From the NCBI GenBank assembly GCA_001769505.1, contig MEOF01000018.1, positions 52,304 to 116,303 on the forward strand: a DNA stretch of 64,000 nucleotides, written 5' to 3'. Below the pieces are notes generated by a model. The model saw nothing but the letters and a program-made list of their open reading frames with translations, was not told the origin of the DNA and did not search any database. Origin of the DNA: Bacteroidetes bacterium GWF2_33_38. GTDB lineage: Bacteria; Bacteroidota; Bacteroidia; Bacteroidales; GWF2-33-38. This document shows positions 17,012-27,558 of the stretch, one piece after another (within the stretch, counting starts at the first letter, position 1; each line of letters begins with the position of its first letter). Made by a program: the position numbers and the translations under genes.

Positions 17012-18595
17012 ATGGCCGATATTAAACCCGCAGAAGTATCAGAAATTCTAAGACAACAATTAGAAGGATTCAAAACAGAAGCAGAACTCGAAGAAGTTGG
17101 TACCGTTTTACAAGTTGGTGACGGTATTGCTCGTATTTATGGATTATCTAACGTTCAAGCAAACGAAATGATTGAATTTGAAAATGGAATCAAAGGAATC
17201 GTTTTAAATCTTGAAGAAGATAATGTTGGAGCTGTTCTTTTAGGTTCTTCGGAAGAAATTAAAGAAGGAGATACCGTAAAACGAACAAGAAAAATTGCTT
17301 CGATAAAAGTTGGAGAAAATGTATTAGGAAGAGTAATTAACACTATTGGAGAACCTATTGATGGTAGAGGACCTATTACAGGCACAACTTACGAGTTACC
17401 ACTCGAAAGAAAAGCTCCCGGAGTTATTTATCGACAACCTGTTCAAGAACCTCTTCAAACAGGAGTAAAAGCAATTGACGCTATGATTCCGATTGGACGC
17501 GGTCAACGAGAGTTAATTATTGGCGACCGACAAACCGGAAAAACGGCGATTGCAATTGATACAATTATCAATCAAAAAGATACACACAAAACCGATAAAC
17601 CCGTATTTTGTATTTATGTTGCTATTGGACAAAAAGGTTCGACTGTGGCACAAATTCTAAAAACATTAGAAAAACACGGTGCGATGGACTATACGGTTAT
17701 TGTTTGTGCAACAGCGTCTGACCCTGCTGCTTTACAATTTTATGCCCCATTTGCAGGAGCTGCAATCGGAGAATATTTTAGAGACACTGGACGCCATGCG
17801 TTGATTATTTACGATGATTTATCGAAACAAGCGGTTTCGTATCGTGAAGTTTCATTATTACTTAGAAGACCTCCAGGACGTGAAGCATATCCAGGCGATG
17901 TTTTCTATCTTCATTCAAGATTGCTCGAAAGAGCTGCAAAAATCATCAATTCTGATGAAATTGCTCGCCAAATGAATGATTTACCAGATGTTCTCAAACC
18001 GTTGGTAAAAGGTGGTGGTTCGTTAACTGCACTTCCGATTATTGAAACTCAAGCGGGAGACGTTTCTGCATATATTCCAACCAATGTAATTTCGATTACA
18101 GACGGCCAAATTTTCCTTGAATCGAATTTATTCAATTCAGGTATTCGACCTGCTATTAATGTTGGTATTTCGGTATCACGAGTTGGAGGTAATGCTCAAG
18201 TAAAAGCAATGAAAAAGATTGCTGGAACACTAAAACTTGACCAAGCTCAATATCGTGAATTAGAAGCGTTTGCTAAATTTGGTTCTGACCTTGATGCTGC
18301 CACAAAAGCGGTACTTGATAAAGGAGCAAAAAATGTTGAAATATTAAAACAAGGACAATATTCGCCAATTCCTGTTGGAAAACAAATTGCAATTATTTAT
18401 TGCGGAACAAAAGGCTTGTTAAAAGATGTCCCTGTTAAAAGTGTTTCAGAATTTGAACGTTCGTTTGTTGACTATTTAGGGGTAAAACATCAAGACGTGT
18501 TGGACAACTTATCGAAAGGAATTCTAAACGACGAAATTATAAAAACACTAGAAACGGTTGCGTTGGATATTGCATCAAAATACAAAGTGAATTAA
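17012..18595 (+). CDS. atpA: F-type ATP synthase subunit alpha
   Basis: 527 aa, normal for the family. Walker [12 protein letters not shown] near residue 170, [12 protein letters not shown] near 270, the [12 protein letters not shown] loop near 288 and the C-terminal helical domain are all present. It binds nucleotide non-catalytically and forms the alpha3beta3 head. It starts 8 bp after atpH. Confidence 0.97.
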   Translation: MADIKPAEVSEILRQQLEGFKTEAELEEVGTVLQVGDGIARIYGLSNVQANEMIEFENGIKGIVLNLEEDNVGAVLLGSSEEIKEGDTVKRTRKIASIKVGENVLGRVINTIGEPIDGRGPITGTTYELPLERKAPGVIYRQPVQEPLQTGVKAIDAMIPIGRGQRELIIGDRQTGKTAIAIDTIINQKDTHKTDKPVFCIYVAIGQKGSTVAQILKTLEKHGAMDYTVIVCATASDPAALQFYAPFAGAAIGEYFRDTGRHALIIYDDLSKQAVSYREVSLLLRRPPGREAYPGDVFYLHSRLLERAAKIINSDEIARQMNDLPDVLKPLVKGGGSLTALPIIETQAGDVSAYIPTNVISITDGQIFLESNLFNSGIRPAINVGISVSRVGGNAQVKAMKKIAGTLKLDQAQYRELEAFAKFGSDLDAATKAVLDKGAKNVEILKQGQYSPIPVGKQIAIIYCGTKGLLKDVPVKSVSEFERSFVDYLGVKHQDVLDNLSKGILNDEIIKTLETVALDIASKYKVN

Positions 18596-18630
18596 TATAC
18601 AATAAGGTAATCTGAATAAATGCATTTGAG

Positions 18631-19494
18631 ATGGCAAATTTAAAAGAAATTAGAACTCGTATATCTTCAGTAAATTCAACCAAGCAGATTACAAGTGCTA
18701 TGAAAATGGTGTCTGCGGCAAAGCTAAGAAAAGCCCAAGATGCAATTATTCAGTTACGACCTTATGCCAATAAACTACACGAAATTTTATCGGATATTTC
18801 ACAAAATATTGATTCAACAGAGGATAATATTTACGCACAACAACGAGAGTTAAAAAAGGTATTAATTATCCCAATAACTTCAAACAGAGGTCTTTGCGGT
18901 GCATTTAACACCAATGTAATTAAAAAGTCATTGAACATTGCTCAAGAAAAATTTTCGAGTGTTGATGTTAGTTATTTAGCGATTGGAAAAAAGTCTCGCG
19001 ATTTTTTCAAAAATCCTAGATTTAAGATGATTAACAACTATACTGAAATATTCGACGAACTAAATTTTACGACTGCTTCGGAAATAGCCGACTCGGTTAT
19101 GCAATATTTCGAAGAAAAGAAATTTGATAAAATAATATTGGTTTACAATCAATTTAAAAATGCAGGAGTTCAAATCTTAACCGAAGAGCAATTTCTTCCA
19201 ATAGTTTCGGAAACAGAAAAGTCAAAATTCCAAAAGGATTATATTTTTGAACCGAATAGCGAATACATTGTACAACAATTAATACCAAAATCACTTAAAA
19301 TACAATTTTTTAAAGCATTACTCGATTCAAATGCATCGGAACATGGAGCCAGAATGACTGCAATGCACAAAGCTACCGATAATGCAACTGAATTGCTCAA
19401 AGCATTACGATTGAATTATAATAAAGCACGTCAAGCCGCAATTACAAACGAGATTCTCGAAATTGTAGGCGGGGCAGAGGCTTTGAAGGGTTAA
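18631..19494 (+). CDS. atpG: F-type ATP synthase subunit gamma
   Basis: 287 aa rotor subunit. N-terminal coiled-coil helix (LKEIRTRISSVNSTKQITSA...MVSAAKLRKAQ), central Rossmann-like segment with SNRGLCGAFN near residue 86 and C-terminal helix with RMTAMHKATDNA and KARQAAITNEI. Last gene of this cluster. atpD and atpC (beta and epsilon) are not in the window, as in many Bacteroidota with a split operon. Confidence 0.95.
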   Translation: MANLKEIRTRISSVNSTKQITSAMKMVSAAKLRKAQDAIIQLRPYANKLHEILSDISQNIDSTEDNIYAQQRELKKVLIIPITSNRGLCGAFNTNVIKKSLNIAQEKFSSVDVSYLAIGKKSRDFFKNPRFKMINNYTEIFDELNFTTASEIADSVMQYFEEKKFDKIILVYNQFKNAGVQILTEEQFLPIVSETEKSKFQKDYIFEPNSEYIVQQLIPKSLKIQFFKALLDSNASEHGARMTAMHKATDNATELLKALRLNYNKARQAAITNEILEIVGGAEALKG

Positions 19495-19521
19495 TGAAAT
19501 TCAGATTTTGTTATTTAAAAT

Positions 19522-19548
19522 AAAAAAGCCGGATTAACCGGCTTTTTT
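19522..19548. terminator. Bidirectional terminator between atpG and zinc-ribbon gene
   Basis: AAAAAAGCCGG pairs with CCGGCTTTTTT around a 5 nt loop. A-tract and T-tract on either side allow it to serve both converging transcripts. It lies 1 bp from the stop codon of the minus-strand gene. Confidence 0.85.
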
Positions 19549-19549
19549 A

Positions 19550-20311
19550 TTACTCTGAAGTTGAATCTACTAGGATTCGTCCGCAAAATTCGCAAACAAT
19601 AATTTTCTTTCTTGAACGAATATCTAATTGTCGTTGAGGTGGAATTTTGTTGAAGCAACCTCCACAAGCATCTCTTTCAACAGCAACAACAGCTAATCCA
19701 TTTCTTGCATTTTCTCTGATTCGCTTATAGGCAGTCAATAATCTAGGTTCGATAATTTCTTCAACCTTTTTTGATTTTTGTGCCAATGTATCTTCCTCTT
19801 TTTTTGTCTCAGAAACGATTTGAGCCAATTCGTTTTTCTTTTGCATTAAGTCTTTTTCCTTTTCGCTTAATATTTCCTTTGATTCGTCAATACTCGCTTT
19901 TTTCTCTTCGATTCTTTCGGCAAACTCACGAATTCTTTTTTCAGCCAATTGAATTTCTAAACCTTGGAATTCGATCTCTTTCGACAATGAATCATATTCT
20001 CGGTTATTTCTAACATTCATTTGCTGAGCTTCATATTTCTTAATAGCTTCTTGAGCATCTGAAATAACTTTTTTCTTTTCGGTAACCGAAGCATCAAATT
20101 CTTTATTCTCTTGAATAAAATTTGTTATACGCGTTTCTAAACCGGCTATCTCGTCTTCTAAATCTTGAACTTCGAGGGGTAATTCTCCTCTGAGTGTTTT
20201 TATTTTATCAATTTCCGAATCGACAAGTTGCAATTCGTACAAAGCTTTCAATTTTTCCTCTACAGTAACCTCTGCTACTTCTTGTTGTGTGGTCTTTTTA
20301 ACTTTAGCCAT
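19550..20311 (-). CDS. Coiled-coil protein with C4-type zinc ribbon (CT398/COG1579-like)
   Basis: 253 aa. Residues 20-190 are a long Glu/Lys-rich antiparallel coiled coil. Residues about 212-245 form a zinc ribbon with two cysteine pairs (CGGC...CEFC). The NNREYDSLSKEIEF segment near 100 is characteristic of this family. Probably a nucleic-acid or protein-binding scaffold; the exact role is unknown. It starts 3 bp after the Nif3-like gene, so they are cotranscribed, an arrangement common in Bacteroidota. Confidence 0.9.
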   Translation of the reverse strand: MAKVKKTTQQEVAEVTVEEKLKALYELQLVDSEIDKIKTLRGELPLEVQDLEDEIAGLETRITNFIQENKEFDASVTEKKKVISDAQEAIKKYEAQQMNVRNNREYDSLSKEIEFQGLEIQLAEKRIREFAERIEEKKASIDESKEILSEKEKDLMQKKNELAQIVSETKKEEDTLAQKSKKVEEIIEPRLLTAYKRIRENARNGLAVVAVERDACGGCFNKIPPQRQLDIRSRKKIIVCEFCGRILVDSTSE

Positions 20312-20314
20312 TTC

Positions 20315-21409
20315 TTAATAATAATTAATAGGATTTGTTTTAATCTCTGATAAATATAACGCAAAGTTAGGAATATTTTTTTTAAGTATATCATTAAAAA
20401 GTTCTACCGAAAATTGTTCACTTTCGTAATGTCCTACATCGGCAATAATTATTTTGCCTTCGGCATCAAAAAATTGATGATACTTAAAATCTCCTGTTAT
20501 AAAAATATCTGCTTTAGCTGCGATTGCATTTTTTAAAAATGAACTTCCGCTTCCTCCACAGACCGCTATTTTTTTAATTTTTTTGCCCGATAATTCGGTG
20601 TGCCGAATAATCGACAAGTTGAATGTCTTTTTTAAATGATTAAAAAACTTAATTTCTTCGATTGGTTCTTTTAGCTCGCCAATCATTCCGGCTCCAACAT
20701 CGCTTAATTTGTTTTCTAATGGGAAAATATCATAAGCAACTTCTTCGTAAGGATGAACTTTTAATAAAGCATTTATTACCTTGTTCTTTAGAAATCTTGG
20801 AATAATTGTTTCTAATTTGCTTTCCTTTTCGTGGTGTATTTCTCCAATTTTTCCAACAAAAGGATTTGCGTCGTTCTGTGCTCTGAAGGTTCCTGTTCCT
20901 TCGGCTGAAAAACTGCAACAATCATATTTCCCTATATGTCCAGCTCCTGTATTAAAAATTGCTTCTTTAACCATTTCAAGATGCGATATGGGAACAAATG
21001 TTACTAATTTTAATAATTCGTTATCTCGCGGAACTAATATTTTACAATTTTGCAATTCTAGTTTTTCGCATATTTTCGCATTTATTCCATTTTCAACATT
21101 GTCGATATTGGTGTGAGCTGAATAAATTCCAATGTCGTTTTTTATAGCTTTTATTATAATTCGCTCAACGAAATTTGCTCCGTTGATTCGTTTTACTCCT
21201 CCAAAAATTAAAGGATGATGCGAAATAATAAGTTTAATATTTTTTAAAATAGCTTCGTCAATTACTTCTTCTGTAATATCAACAGTCAACAAGGCAGAAT
21301 CAACCTCTGTATCCATTTTGCCGATTTGCAAGCCCGAATTATCGTAACTTTCTTGGTACGAAATCGGAGCTATTTCCTCGATATACGAAACTATTTCTTT
21401 TATTTTCAT
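20315..21409 (-). CDS. Nif3-like dinuclear metal centre hexameric protein
   Basis: 364 aa from the ATG at 21409 (MKIKEIVSYIEEIAPIS). The longer frame to 21439 adds ten non-conserved residues. Motifs: SYDNSGLQIG near residue 24, LIISHHPLIFGG near 63 and AHTNIDNVENGIN near 102, which supply metal ligands, and the C-terminal VCGGSGSSFLKNAIAAKADIF and TGDFKYHQFFDA segments. The middle holds the inserted PII-like domain found in longer members. Fold related to GTP cyclohydrolase IB; the biochemical role is not settled. Confidence 0.92.
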   Translation of the reverse strand: MKIKEIVSYIEEIAPISYQESYDNSGLQIGKMDTEVDSALLTVDITEEVIDEAILKNIKLIISHHPLIFGGVKRINGANFVERIIIKAIKNDIGIYSAHTNIDNVENGINAKICEKLELQNCKILVPRDNELLKLVTFVPISHLEMVKEAIFNTGAGHIGKYDCCSFSAEGTGTFRAQNDANPFVGKIGEIHHEKESKLETIIPRFLKNKVINALLKVHPYEEVAYDIFPLENKLSDVGAGMIGELKEPIEEIKFFNHLKKTFNLSIIRHTELSGKKIKKIAVCGGSGSSFLKNAIAAKADIFITGDFKYHQFFDAEGKIIIADVGHYESEQFSVELFNDILKKNIPNFALYLSEIKTNPINYY

Positions 21410-21497
21410 CTTTAAAAACCATTTACAGAAAAACCACATTCCCTATCATTATTAGGAAATGCCCATAAGAAACTTACATAAAAGGTGAAAATCTTGA

Positions 21498-21836
21498 TTA
21501 TGATAAATCTTCTCGAATTGCGAGAAGTTCGTTTCTAATTTCTTGTAAAATTTTTACAACTTTAAAATTATTTTCTGTATCTTCTTTATTTTCTTTTAAT
21601 TTCTTTTTAGCTCCGCTAAGCGTCATTCCTCGTTCTTTAACTAAGTGAAAAATGATATGGAAATTATCAACATCTTGTTGAGTAAAAAGCCTATTTCCTT
21701 TATTGTTTTTCTTGGGTTTAATAATATCAAATTCCTTTTCCCAAAACCGAATGAGAGAAGTATTTACATCAAACATTTTTGCAACTTCTCCAATCGGATA
21801 AAACAACTTTTCTACTTTTTTTTCTTTATATGGCAC
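21498..21836 (-). CDS. MerR-family transcriptional regulator
   Basis: 112 aa. Winged helix-turn-helix with YPIGEVAKMFDVNTSLIRFW at about residues 13-32 and the wing and second helix (RLFTQQDVDNFHIIFHLV, GMTLSGAKKKL). A short C-terminal coiled coil for dimerisation and no effector domain. Its start is 11 bp after the M23 peptidase stop, suggesting cotranscription. The regulated genes are not evident. Confidence 0.92.
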   Translation of the reverse strand: MPYKEKKVEKLFYPIGEVAKMFDVNTSLIRFWEKEFDIIKPKKNNKGNRLFTQQDVDNFHIIFHLVKERGMTLSGAKKKLKENKEDTENNFKVVKILQEIRNELLAIREDLS

Positions 21837-21847
21837 AACTATAAATT

Positions 21848-22831
21848 TTAATCAAGTGTTTGTCCTCCCTCTTGAGCTGATAATTCAATCATCTTATCGT
21901 ACTCTTCAGGTGTTAAATCAAGATAGAAGTAATTAATTGGGTCGGTTGATTTTCCATTTTTATGCACTTCGTAGTGCAAGTGTGGTCCAACCGATTTTCC
22001 TGTATTTCCTACAGTTCCTATTACCTCTCCTCGTACTAATTTTTGTCCTTCTGTAACTTCAATTTTGTGCAAATGTGCATAGAGCGTTTCATAGCCAAAA
22101 CCATGGTCGATAAGTACATGGTTTCCGTATCCTCTATCCGAATTTTCAATCTTTCTAACAACTCCATTTCCGGCAACATAAATCGGAGTCCCAATTGGAG
22201 CGGTAAAGTCAATCCCATGATGAAATTTTTTGGTTCCCTTATAAATAGGATCAAAACGAATTCCGTAATACGACGATATTCGGGTTAAGTCTTTGTTCAA
22301 AATTGGCTGAATAGCGGGAAGGCTTACAAGCCTCATTTCTTTGTTTTTAGCTAAATTTATTACTTCATCGTAAGATTTTGACTGAACATATAGTTTTTTG
22401 GTAATGTTATCTAGCTTTTGCGATGTGCCTATAACTATGTTTGAACTTTCGTAACCCTCCAAATCTTCGTATCGATTTACGCCGCCAAAACCAGCATTTC
22501 TTATCGAACTTTGAATAGGTTCTGCTTCAAAAATTACTCGATATAAATTATCGTCTCGATATTGAATATCTTGCAAAACTTCACTTACTTGATCGATTTT
22601 TTTATTCAAAATTTCATATTGTAGCAATAAGTTTGCATTCTCGCTTTTTAACTTACGTTCTTTAGGCGAATCAAATAGGTAATTAAATACAAAAAAATAA
22701 AAGATAGCAGCAAGCAAAAAACTAACAGACAAATGCGGGAGCACTCTCAGAATTTTTTTCTTGAAGCTAAAATGAATTTTGTCGTAGCTTAACGATTCAG
22801 GATTAAACTTATATTTGTGTTTCGCCATCAT
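21848..22831 (-). CDS. M23-family metallopeptidase, membrane-anchored
   Basis: 327 aa. One transmembrane helix near residues 33-53, a periplasmic coiled coil at 60-100, then a peptidase M23 domain at about 195-310. Zinc and catalytic residues are visible: His205 and Asp209 of HHGIDFTAP, His253 in AHLH, and the HLHYEV motif near 284. Likely a peptidoglycan endopeptidase or an EnvC/NlpD-like factor in cell-wall remodelling. The second Met is an equally good start. Divergent from alaS. Confidence 0.92.
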   Translation of the reverse strand: MMAKHKYKFNPESLSYDKIHFSFKKKILRVLPHLSVSFLLAAIFYFFVFNYLFDSPKERKLKSENANLLLQYEILNKKIDQVSEVLQDIQYRDDNLYRVIFEAEPIQSSIRNAGFGGVNRYEDLEGYESSNIVIGTSQKLDNITKKLYVQSKSYDEVINLAKNKEMRLVSLPAIQPILNKDLTRISSYYGIRFDPIYKGTKKFHHGIDFTAPIGTPIYVAGNGVVRKIENSDRGYGNHVLIDHGFGYETLYAHLHKIEVTEGQKLVRGEVIGTVGNTGKSVGPHLHYEVHKNGKSTDPINYFYLDLTPEEYDKMIELSAQEGGQTLD

Positions 22832-22862
22832 CTCGATTAAAGAAAGTAAGTCTTTAATACGA

Positions 22863-22870
22863 CAAATTTA
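22863..22870 (-). promoter_or_regulatory. -7 box of M23 peptidase operon
   Basis: TAAATTTG on the minus strand, 32 bp upstream of the M23 start. It lies back to back with the alaS box. Confidence 0.5.
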
Positions 22871-22881
22871 ATTAAATAATC

Positions 22882-22889
22882 TAAATTTG
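22882..22889 (+). promoter_or_regulatory. -7 box of alaS
   Basis: TAAATTTG 57 bp upstream of the alaS ATG, matching TAnnTTTG. Confidence 0.5.
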
Positions 22890-22946
22890 CAAGTCGTTTT
22901 TATGTTAATTAACAATATTTTACAAATTTATAATTGACGAAAGTAT

Positions 22947-25562
22947 ATGAATTCTAATGAGATAAGAAAGTCGTTTCTTGATTTTTTCAAATCGAAATTG
23001 CACGAGTTTGTGCCATCTTCTCCTATGGTTGTGAAAGATGATCCAACCTTGATGTTTACCAATGCAGGGATGAATCAATTTAAAGATATTTTTTTAGGAA
23101 ACAAAGAAGTGAAATTTCCGAGAGTTGCCAATTCTCAAAAATGCTTGAGAGTTTCTGGAAAACACAATGATTTAGAAGAAGTTGGACACGACACATATCA
23201 CCACACTATGTTCGAAATGCTTGGAAATTGGTCGTTTGGCGATTATTTCAAAAAAGAAGCTATCGAATGGGGATGGGAGTTTTTGACCGACGTGCTAAAA
23301 ATATCAAAAGATAGATTGTACGTTTCGGTTTTTGAAGGTAGCAAGGAGGATAATGTTGATGCAGATAACGAAGCTTTCACGATTTGGAAAAATTTAGTTG
23401 TGGAAAACAAAATTATTTACGGTTCTAAAAAAGATAATTTTTGGGAAATGGGAGATACTGGCCCTTGTGGTCCATGTTCCGAAATACACGTAGATATTCG
23501 CTCCGACGAAGAAAGAAAAAAAATACCGGGACGAGAACTTGTAAATCACGACCACCCGCATGTAATTGAAATATGGAATCTGGTTTTCATTCAATATAAC
23601 CGAAAAGCCGATGGAAGTCTCGAAAATTTACCTTCAGTACATGTCGATACAGGAATGGGATTCGAACGTCTTTGCATGGTAATGCAAGGAACCAAGTCGA
23701 ATTACGATACCGATGTTTTTCAACCGATTATTCAAAAAATTGCAGTTTTAGCAAATATAAAATACGGAAGTAATCTTGAGTCAGATATCGCAATGCGAGT
23801 TATTGCTGACCATTTGCGAGCTATTTCATTTGCCATTGCTGACGGACAACTTCCTTCGAATAATAAAGCAGGATATGTCATACGAAGAATTTTGCGAAGA
23901 GCTGTTCGCTACGGATATACTTTTTTAGGATTTAACGAACCGTTTATCAATAAATTGGTTGGTACATTGGTTCAAAATTTAGGTGCGGCTTTCCCCGAAT
24001 TAAAATCACAACAACAACTTATCGAAAAAGTTATTTTCGAAGAAGAGGCCTCGTTCTTAAGAACCTTAGAAAACGGAATACGCTTGTTGGATCAAATTAT
24101 GTCGAAAAATAAATTGGCTAAAAATTCAATTGTAAACGGAGCCAATGTTTTTGAACTTTACGATACTTATGGATTTCCATTAGATTTAACACAGTTAATT
24201 CTGAAAGAAAACGGTTTAACCGTTAACATCGATGAATTTAATGCTGAAATGTTGCAACAAAAAGACCGCTCGCGAAATGCCGCAACAGCAACTACCGAAG
24301 ATTGGACAATTGTTAAAGAAGACGAAAAAGTTGAATTTGTTGGTTATGATAAAACAGATGCTGAATTGTCGATAATTCGATATAGAAAAATAACCACGAA
24401 AGAAACAGAATTTTATCAGTTAGTTTTTAATGCAACTCCTTTCTATGCTGAAAGTGGAGGACAGGTTGGCGATAAAGGTTATATCGAAGCCGATGGCGAA
24501 AAAATTCAAATCGTTGATACAAAAAAAGAAAACAATTTGATTATTCACATTGTCGAGCAACTTCCGAAAAATACGAAGGCTAAATTTAAAGCAGTTGTCA
24601 ACAACAACGAGCGAACACGAACTGCTTGCAATCATACGGCAACTCACTTATTGCACGAAGCGTTGAGAGAAGTGCTAGGAAATCATGTCGAGCAAAAAGG
24701 TTCGTTGGTAAATCCAGATTATTTGCGATTTGATTTTGCTCATTTTCAAAAACTTACAGATGAGGAAATTGAAAAAGTCGAGCTTATTGTGAATCGTAAA
24801 ATACGAACCAACATTCAACTCAACGAAAAAAGAAATATTCCTGTAAATGAAGCTAAAGAAATGGGGGCAATGGCTTTGTTTGGCGAAAAATACGGAGATT
24901 TCGTTCGAGTGATTAAGTTTGCTTCGTCGATTGAGCTTTGTGGAGGAACACATGTAAAATCAACAGGAGAAATCGGATTTTTTAAAATTATTTCTGAAAG
25001 TGCTATTGCTGCCGGAATAAGACGGATTGAAGCAATTAGCTCGGTAAAAGCCGAAGAATATATCAATGCTGAATTAAAAACCTTGAGGGAAATTAAATCA
25101 AGACTCAAAAATTCAAAAGACATTTTAAAAAGCATCGACAATTTGTTTGAAGAAAACGAAACACTTCAAAAACAAATCGAAGAATTTGGTAAAGAAAAAG
25201 CCGGCTTGGTAAAAAAACAACTCCATTCCAAGATTCAACAAATCAACGGAATAAACCTTATTGCCGAAATTATTGATATTTCAAATCCAAACGACATTAA
25301 AGATATTGCATATCAACTGAAAGGTGAAATCGATAATCTATTTTTGGTGCTTGGAGCAAAAATCGACGATAAAGCAAATTTAACAGTCATGATTTCTGAC
25401 AATTTAGTAAGTACAAAAAATCTAAATGCAGGCTCTATCATTCGCGAAATAGCTAAAGAAATTCAAGGCGGCGGCGGCGGTCAAGCATTTTATGCAACAG
25501 CTGGAGGCAAAAATCCCGAAGGTCTTATTAAAGCTATCGAAAAAGCAAAAAGTTTCGTATAA
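22947..25562 (+). CDS. alaS: Alanyl-tRNA synthetase
   Basis: 871 aa, the full bacterial length. Class II catalytic core with [17 protein letters not shown] near residue 88 and [13 protein letters not shown] near 171. Editing domain with the zinc-binding [13 protein letters not shown] near 560 and [13 protein letters not shown] near 665. C-Ala domain with the [14 protein letters not shown] segment near 848. Charges tRNA-Ala and edits mischarged Ser/Gly. It ends at a strong bidirectional terminator shared with ruvX. Confidence 0.98.
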   Translation: MNSNEIRKSFLDFFKSKLHEFVPSSPMVVKDDPTLMFTNAGMNQFKDIFLGNKEVKFPRVANSQKCLRVSGKHNDLEEVGHDTYHHTMFEMLGNWSFGDYFKKEAIEWGWEFLTDVLKISKDRLYVSVFEGSKEDNVDADNEAFTIWKNLVVENKIIYGSKKDNFWEMGDTGPCGPCSEIHVDIRSDEERKKIPGRELVNHDHPHVIEIWNLVFIQYNRKADGSLENLPSVHVDTGMGFERLCMVMQGTKSNYDTDVFQPIIQKIAVLANIKYGSNLESDIAMRVIADHLRAISFAIADGQLPSNNKAGYVIRRILRRAVRYGYTFLGFNEPFINKLVGTLVQNLGAAFPELKSQQQLIEKVIFEEEASFLRTLENGIRLLDQIMSKNKLAKNSIVNGANVFELYDTYGFPLDLTQLILKENGLTVNIDEFNAEMLQQKDRSRNAATATTEDWTIVKEDEKVEFVGYDKTDAELSIIRYRKITTKETEFYQLVFNATPFYAESGGQVGDKGYIEADGEKIQIVDTKKENNLIIHIVEQLPKNTKAKFKAVVNNNERTRTACNHTATHLLHEALREVLGNHVEQKGSLVNPDYLRFDFAHFQKLTDEEIEKVELIVNRKIRTNIQLNEKRNIPVNEAKEMGAMALFGEKYGDFVRVIKFASSIELCGGTHVKSTGEIGFFKIISESAIAAGIRRIEAISSVKAEEYINAELKTLREIKSRLKNSKDILKSIDNLFEENETLQKQIEEFGKEKAGLVKKQLHSKIQQINGINLIAEIIDISNPNDIKDIAYQLKGEIDNLFLVLGAKIDDKANLTVMISDNLVSTKNLNAGSIIREIAKEIQGGGGGQAFYATAGGKNPEGLIKAIEKAKSFV

Positions 25563-25572
25563 AAATTGGCAA

Positions 25573-25602
25573 AACAACAAGGGGCTTAAGCCCCTTGTTG
25601 TT
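25573..25602. terminator. Perfect 30 bp palindrome, bidirectional terminator
   Basis: AACAACAAGGGGCTT and its exact reverse complement are directly adjacent. It lies 10 bp after alaS and 4 bp from the convergent ruvX stop. Confidence 0.85.
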
Positions 25603-25606
25603 AGTT

Positions 25607-26026
25607 TTACTTTTTGCTTATCAAGCTCATATAATTCTGTAAAATAATCGTTGCACTAATCTCGTCAATCAACTCTTTGTTTTGACGATTTTTCTTTTTC
25701 ATGCCCGATTCAACCATCGACTGAACTGCCATTTTTGAAGTATAACGTTCGTCAAGCGTATGGACTTCAAGCGATGGATACAATTTTTTCAGTTTGTTCA
25801 CAAAACCTACAACATGCGGAGTTGCATCAGTCGCTGTATTGTCTAAGTGTTTCGGAAAACCCACCACAACAGCATCAACTTTTTCTCGCATGAAATAACT
25901 ACTTAAAAAATCCCAAATGTCTTTAGAATGAACCGTAGTTAGTCCGGTTGCAATAATTTTTAAAGGGTCGGTAACAGCAAGTCCAATTCGTTTATTTCCG
26001 TAATCGACAGCTAAAATACGCCCCAT
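25607..26026 (-). CDS. ruvX: RuvX/YqgF Holliday-junction resolvase-like protein
   Basis: 139 aa RNase H-like fold. Catalytic Asp in ILAVDYGNKRIGLAVTD near residue 8, VVGFPKHLDN near 58 and the TLDERYTSKMA motif near 95, the usual three acidic positions. Implicated in 16S rRNA 5' processing and/or junction resolution. The start ATG shares a base with the stop of the upstream gene (TAATG), so translation is coupled. Confidence 0.93.
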   Translation of the reverse strand: MGRILAVDYGNKRIGLAVTDPLKIIATGLTTVHSKDIWDFLSSYFMREKVDAVVVGFPKHLDNTATDATPHVVGFVNKLKKLYPSLEVHTLDERYTSKMAVQSMVESGMKKKNRQNKELIDEISATIILQNYMSLISKK

Positions 26027-26883
26027 TAATCAACTACAATAACTAAGTATTTTGATGCTTTCCAGAAATCAGTAGGATTTGTAATTACTAAACTATCGGC
26101 TTTATCGGTTCCGTATATTTTGTACGACGAACTTGGATGGGTAGTAATTAATCGTGCTTTTTTGCTGAAAAGTTTTATTTGACGTGTTTTGCGAATATCA
26201 ATTTTTTCAAAATAATCTTTATTGAAATCTTCCATAAGTTTTTCTATTTTTCCAATACCAATGAAACCACCTTCTTTGGTGATAATTTGGTGTGCTTTCA
26301 ACTCTTTATCGGTTCCAAAAACATAATATGCAACGTTTAGCTCGTCGGTTTTGTCGGTAATCGCTTGCTCTTTTATTTCGATGGTTTCTTTCAAGGTATC
26401 AACTTCAATTTTTAAGTCTGCAATTTCGAAATTTAAGGCTTTAAGTTCTGTTTTTAACGATTCTATATGTGCATCTCTTTCTTCGAGTTGTTTAGTCATT
26501 CGTGCAATGATTTTTTCAAGCTCGGCAACTTTCATATTTGCTTTCTTCAATTTTTTCTTCATCTGTGCAAGCTCATTTTTACTTTCTTGCATTTTTTGAT
26601 AAATAAGTTGAATGTCTTCGTTTATTTTTACACTTAAATCGCTATCCGATTCAGCATTTTGTGTCGAAAGAATGGTTACAATGTTTTCCTTTTCTTTGAT
26701 TTCGGTCAAATTTGCTTCAATTTGGTTTAACGAAAGTAAAAATTCGTTAATCGTTTCGTCTTTCAACGATGCCTCGTTTGCTAAACTGTCGTTTATGGCT
26801 TGCAATTTCAATAGTTCAGGATTTTGCTCCGAGTTACAAGAAAGTACAAATAATGCTATAACAAGATAAAAAATATTTTTCAT
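26026..26883 (-). CDS. Cbp1-family coiled-coil lipoprotein (putative collagen-binding adhesin)
   Basis: 285 aa. Lipoprotein signal MKNIFYLVIALFVLSCNS with Cys16, a long Glu/Lys coiled coil at about 20-185, then a C-terminal globular domain (NVAYYVFGTDKELKAHQII, GGFIGIGKIEKL, a closing FWKASKYLVIVVD). This pattern matches the Bacteroidota family annotated as Cbp1 collagen-binding glycoprotein adhesin. Ligand binding here is not shown. Located outside the inner membrane, overlapping ruvX by one base. Confidence 0.75.
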   Translation of the reverse strand: MKNIFYLVIALFVLSCNSEQNPELLKLQAINDSLANEASLKDETINEFLLSLNQIEANLTEIKEKENIVTILSTQNAESDSDLSVKINEDIQLIYQKMQESKNELAQMKKKLKKANMKVAELEKIIARMTKQLEERDAHIESLKTELKALNFEIADLKIEVDTLKETIEIKEQAITDKTDELNVAYYVFGTDKELKAHQIITKEGGFIGIGKIEKLMEDFNKDYFEKIDIRKTRQIKLFSKKARLITTHPSSSYKIYGTDKADSLVITNPTDFWKASKYLVIVVD

Positions 26884-27011
26884 GATTTTAAAATTAAATA
26901 ATTAATTAGCAAATGTATCGTTTTTAACGATAGGATATATCTAAGAGATGATGTTTTTTTTATTAAATATCACCTATAAGTGTAAAAAGCCGATTTCCCC
27001 AACCCTTACAA

Positions 27012-27160
27012 ACGTATGCTCCATCACTTCCTTACTTTGTTACTCCATAACTTCATCATTCCGTTACTTCATAACTTCCTCACTCCCTTACTTCATAACT
27101 CCATCACTTCGTTACTCCATGACTTCATCACTTCGTTACTTCATAACTTTGTTACTTCCA
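27012..27160. repeat. Degenerate 24 bp minisatellite
   Basis: About five and a half copies of a unit like GTTACTCCATAACTTCATCA plus 4 bases, itself three related 8-mers. Copies differ at scattered positions. An ORF runs through it but its product is only an 8-residue (Y/F)xITSSLR-type echo, so it is treated as noncoding. Confidence 0.75.
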
Positions 27161-27343
27161 GTATGTTGTTAAACATTATCTCTTTAATTCTTTGATTAAT
27201 CTATGCATTTGAGATGCTAATCAAATTTGTGTTATGATTAACTTGCATTTCTAATAGTTTTAACTTATTTTTATGTTGGCAAAAAAGCCTAGTTTGCAGA
27301 AACTAAGTTCATTGATTTTACGTACAAACAAAAAAAAGAGTAA

Positions 27344-27470
27344 GCTACACAGATGCCTGATAGCTACATAGATGTCCCAAAAGCAACCCAAAGGTGGTAA
27401 TTGAGCGAAGTCGAAACACCAAAAAATAGTTGCTGAGGTGGCTACATAGATGTTACTTGCTACATAGATG
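27344..27470 (+). repeat. Iterated 12-mer GCTACATAGATG, set 1
   Basis: Four copies at 27344, 27363, 27441 and 27459 (the first has CACAG in place of CATAG). They are arranged as two pairs with start-to-start spacing of 19 and 18 bp. The set ends 88 bp upstream of the 2498 aa protein's ATG. Confidence 0.8.
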
Positions 27471-27558
27471 CCTCTCTTTTTTGTAACAATTTATTAAACT
27501 TAACTTATTAACCCATTAATGGCTAAAAGTTATTTTTGAAATGCAAAAATGAAAAGTT

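Larger units (their letters stand above)
26884..27558. other. Noncoding leader of the first giant T9SS gene
   Basis: 675 bp without a convincing gene. It contains the 24 bp tandem repeat, AT-rich sequence, four copies of an iterated 12-mer and a TATTTTTG -7 box at 27531-27538, 20 bp before the giant gene's ATG. Confidence 0.6.

Noticed and set aside
26948..27172. ORF of 74 aa with repeated YxITSSLR-like units
   Set aside because: It is the translation of the 24 bp minisatellite; no start context or independent coding signal.
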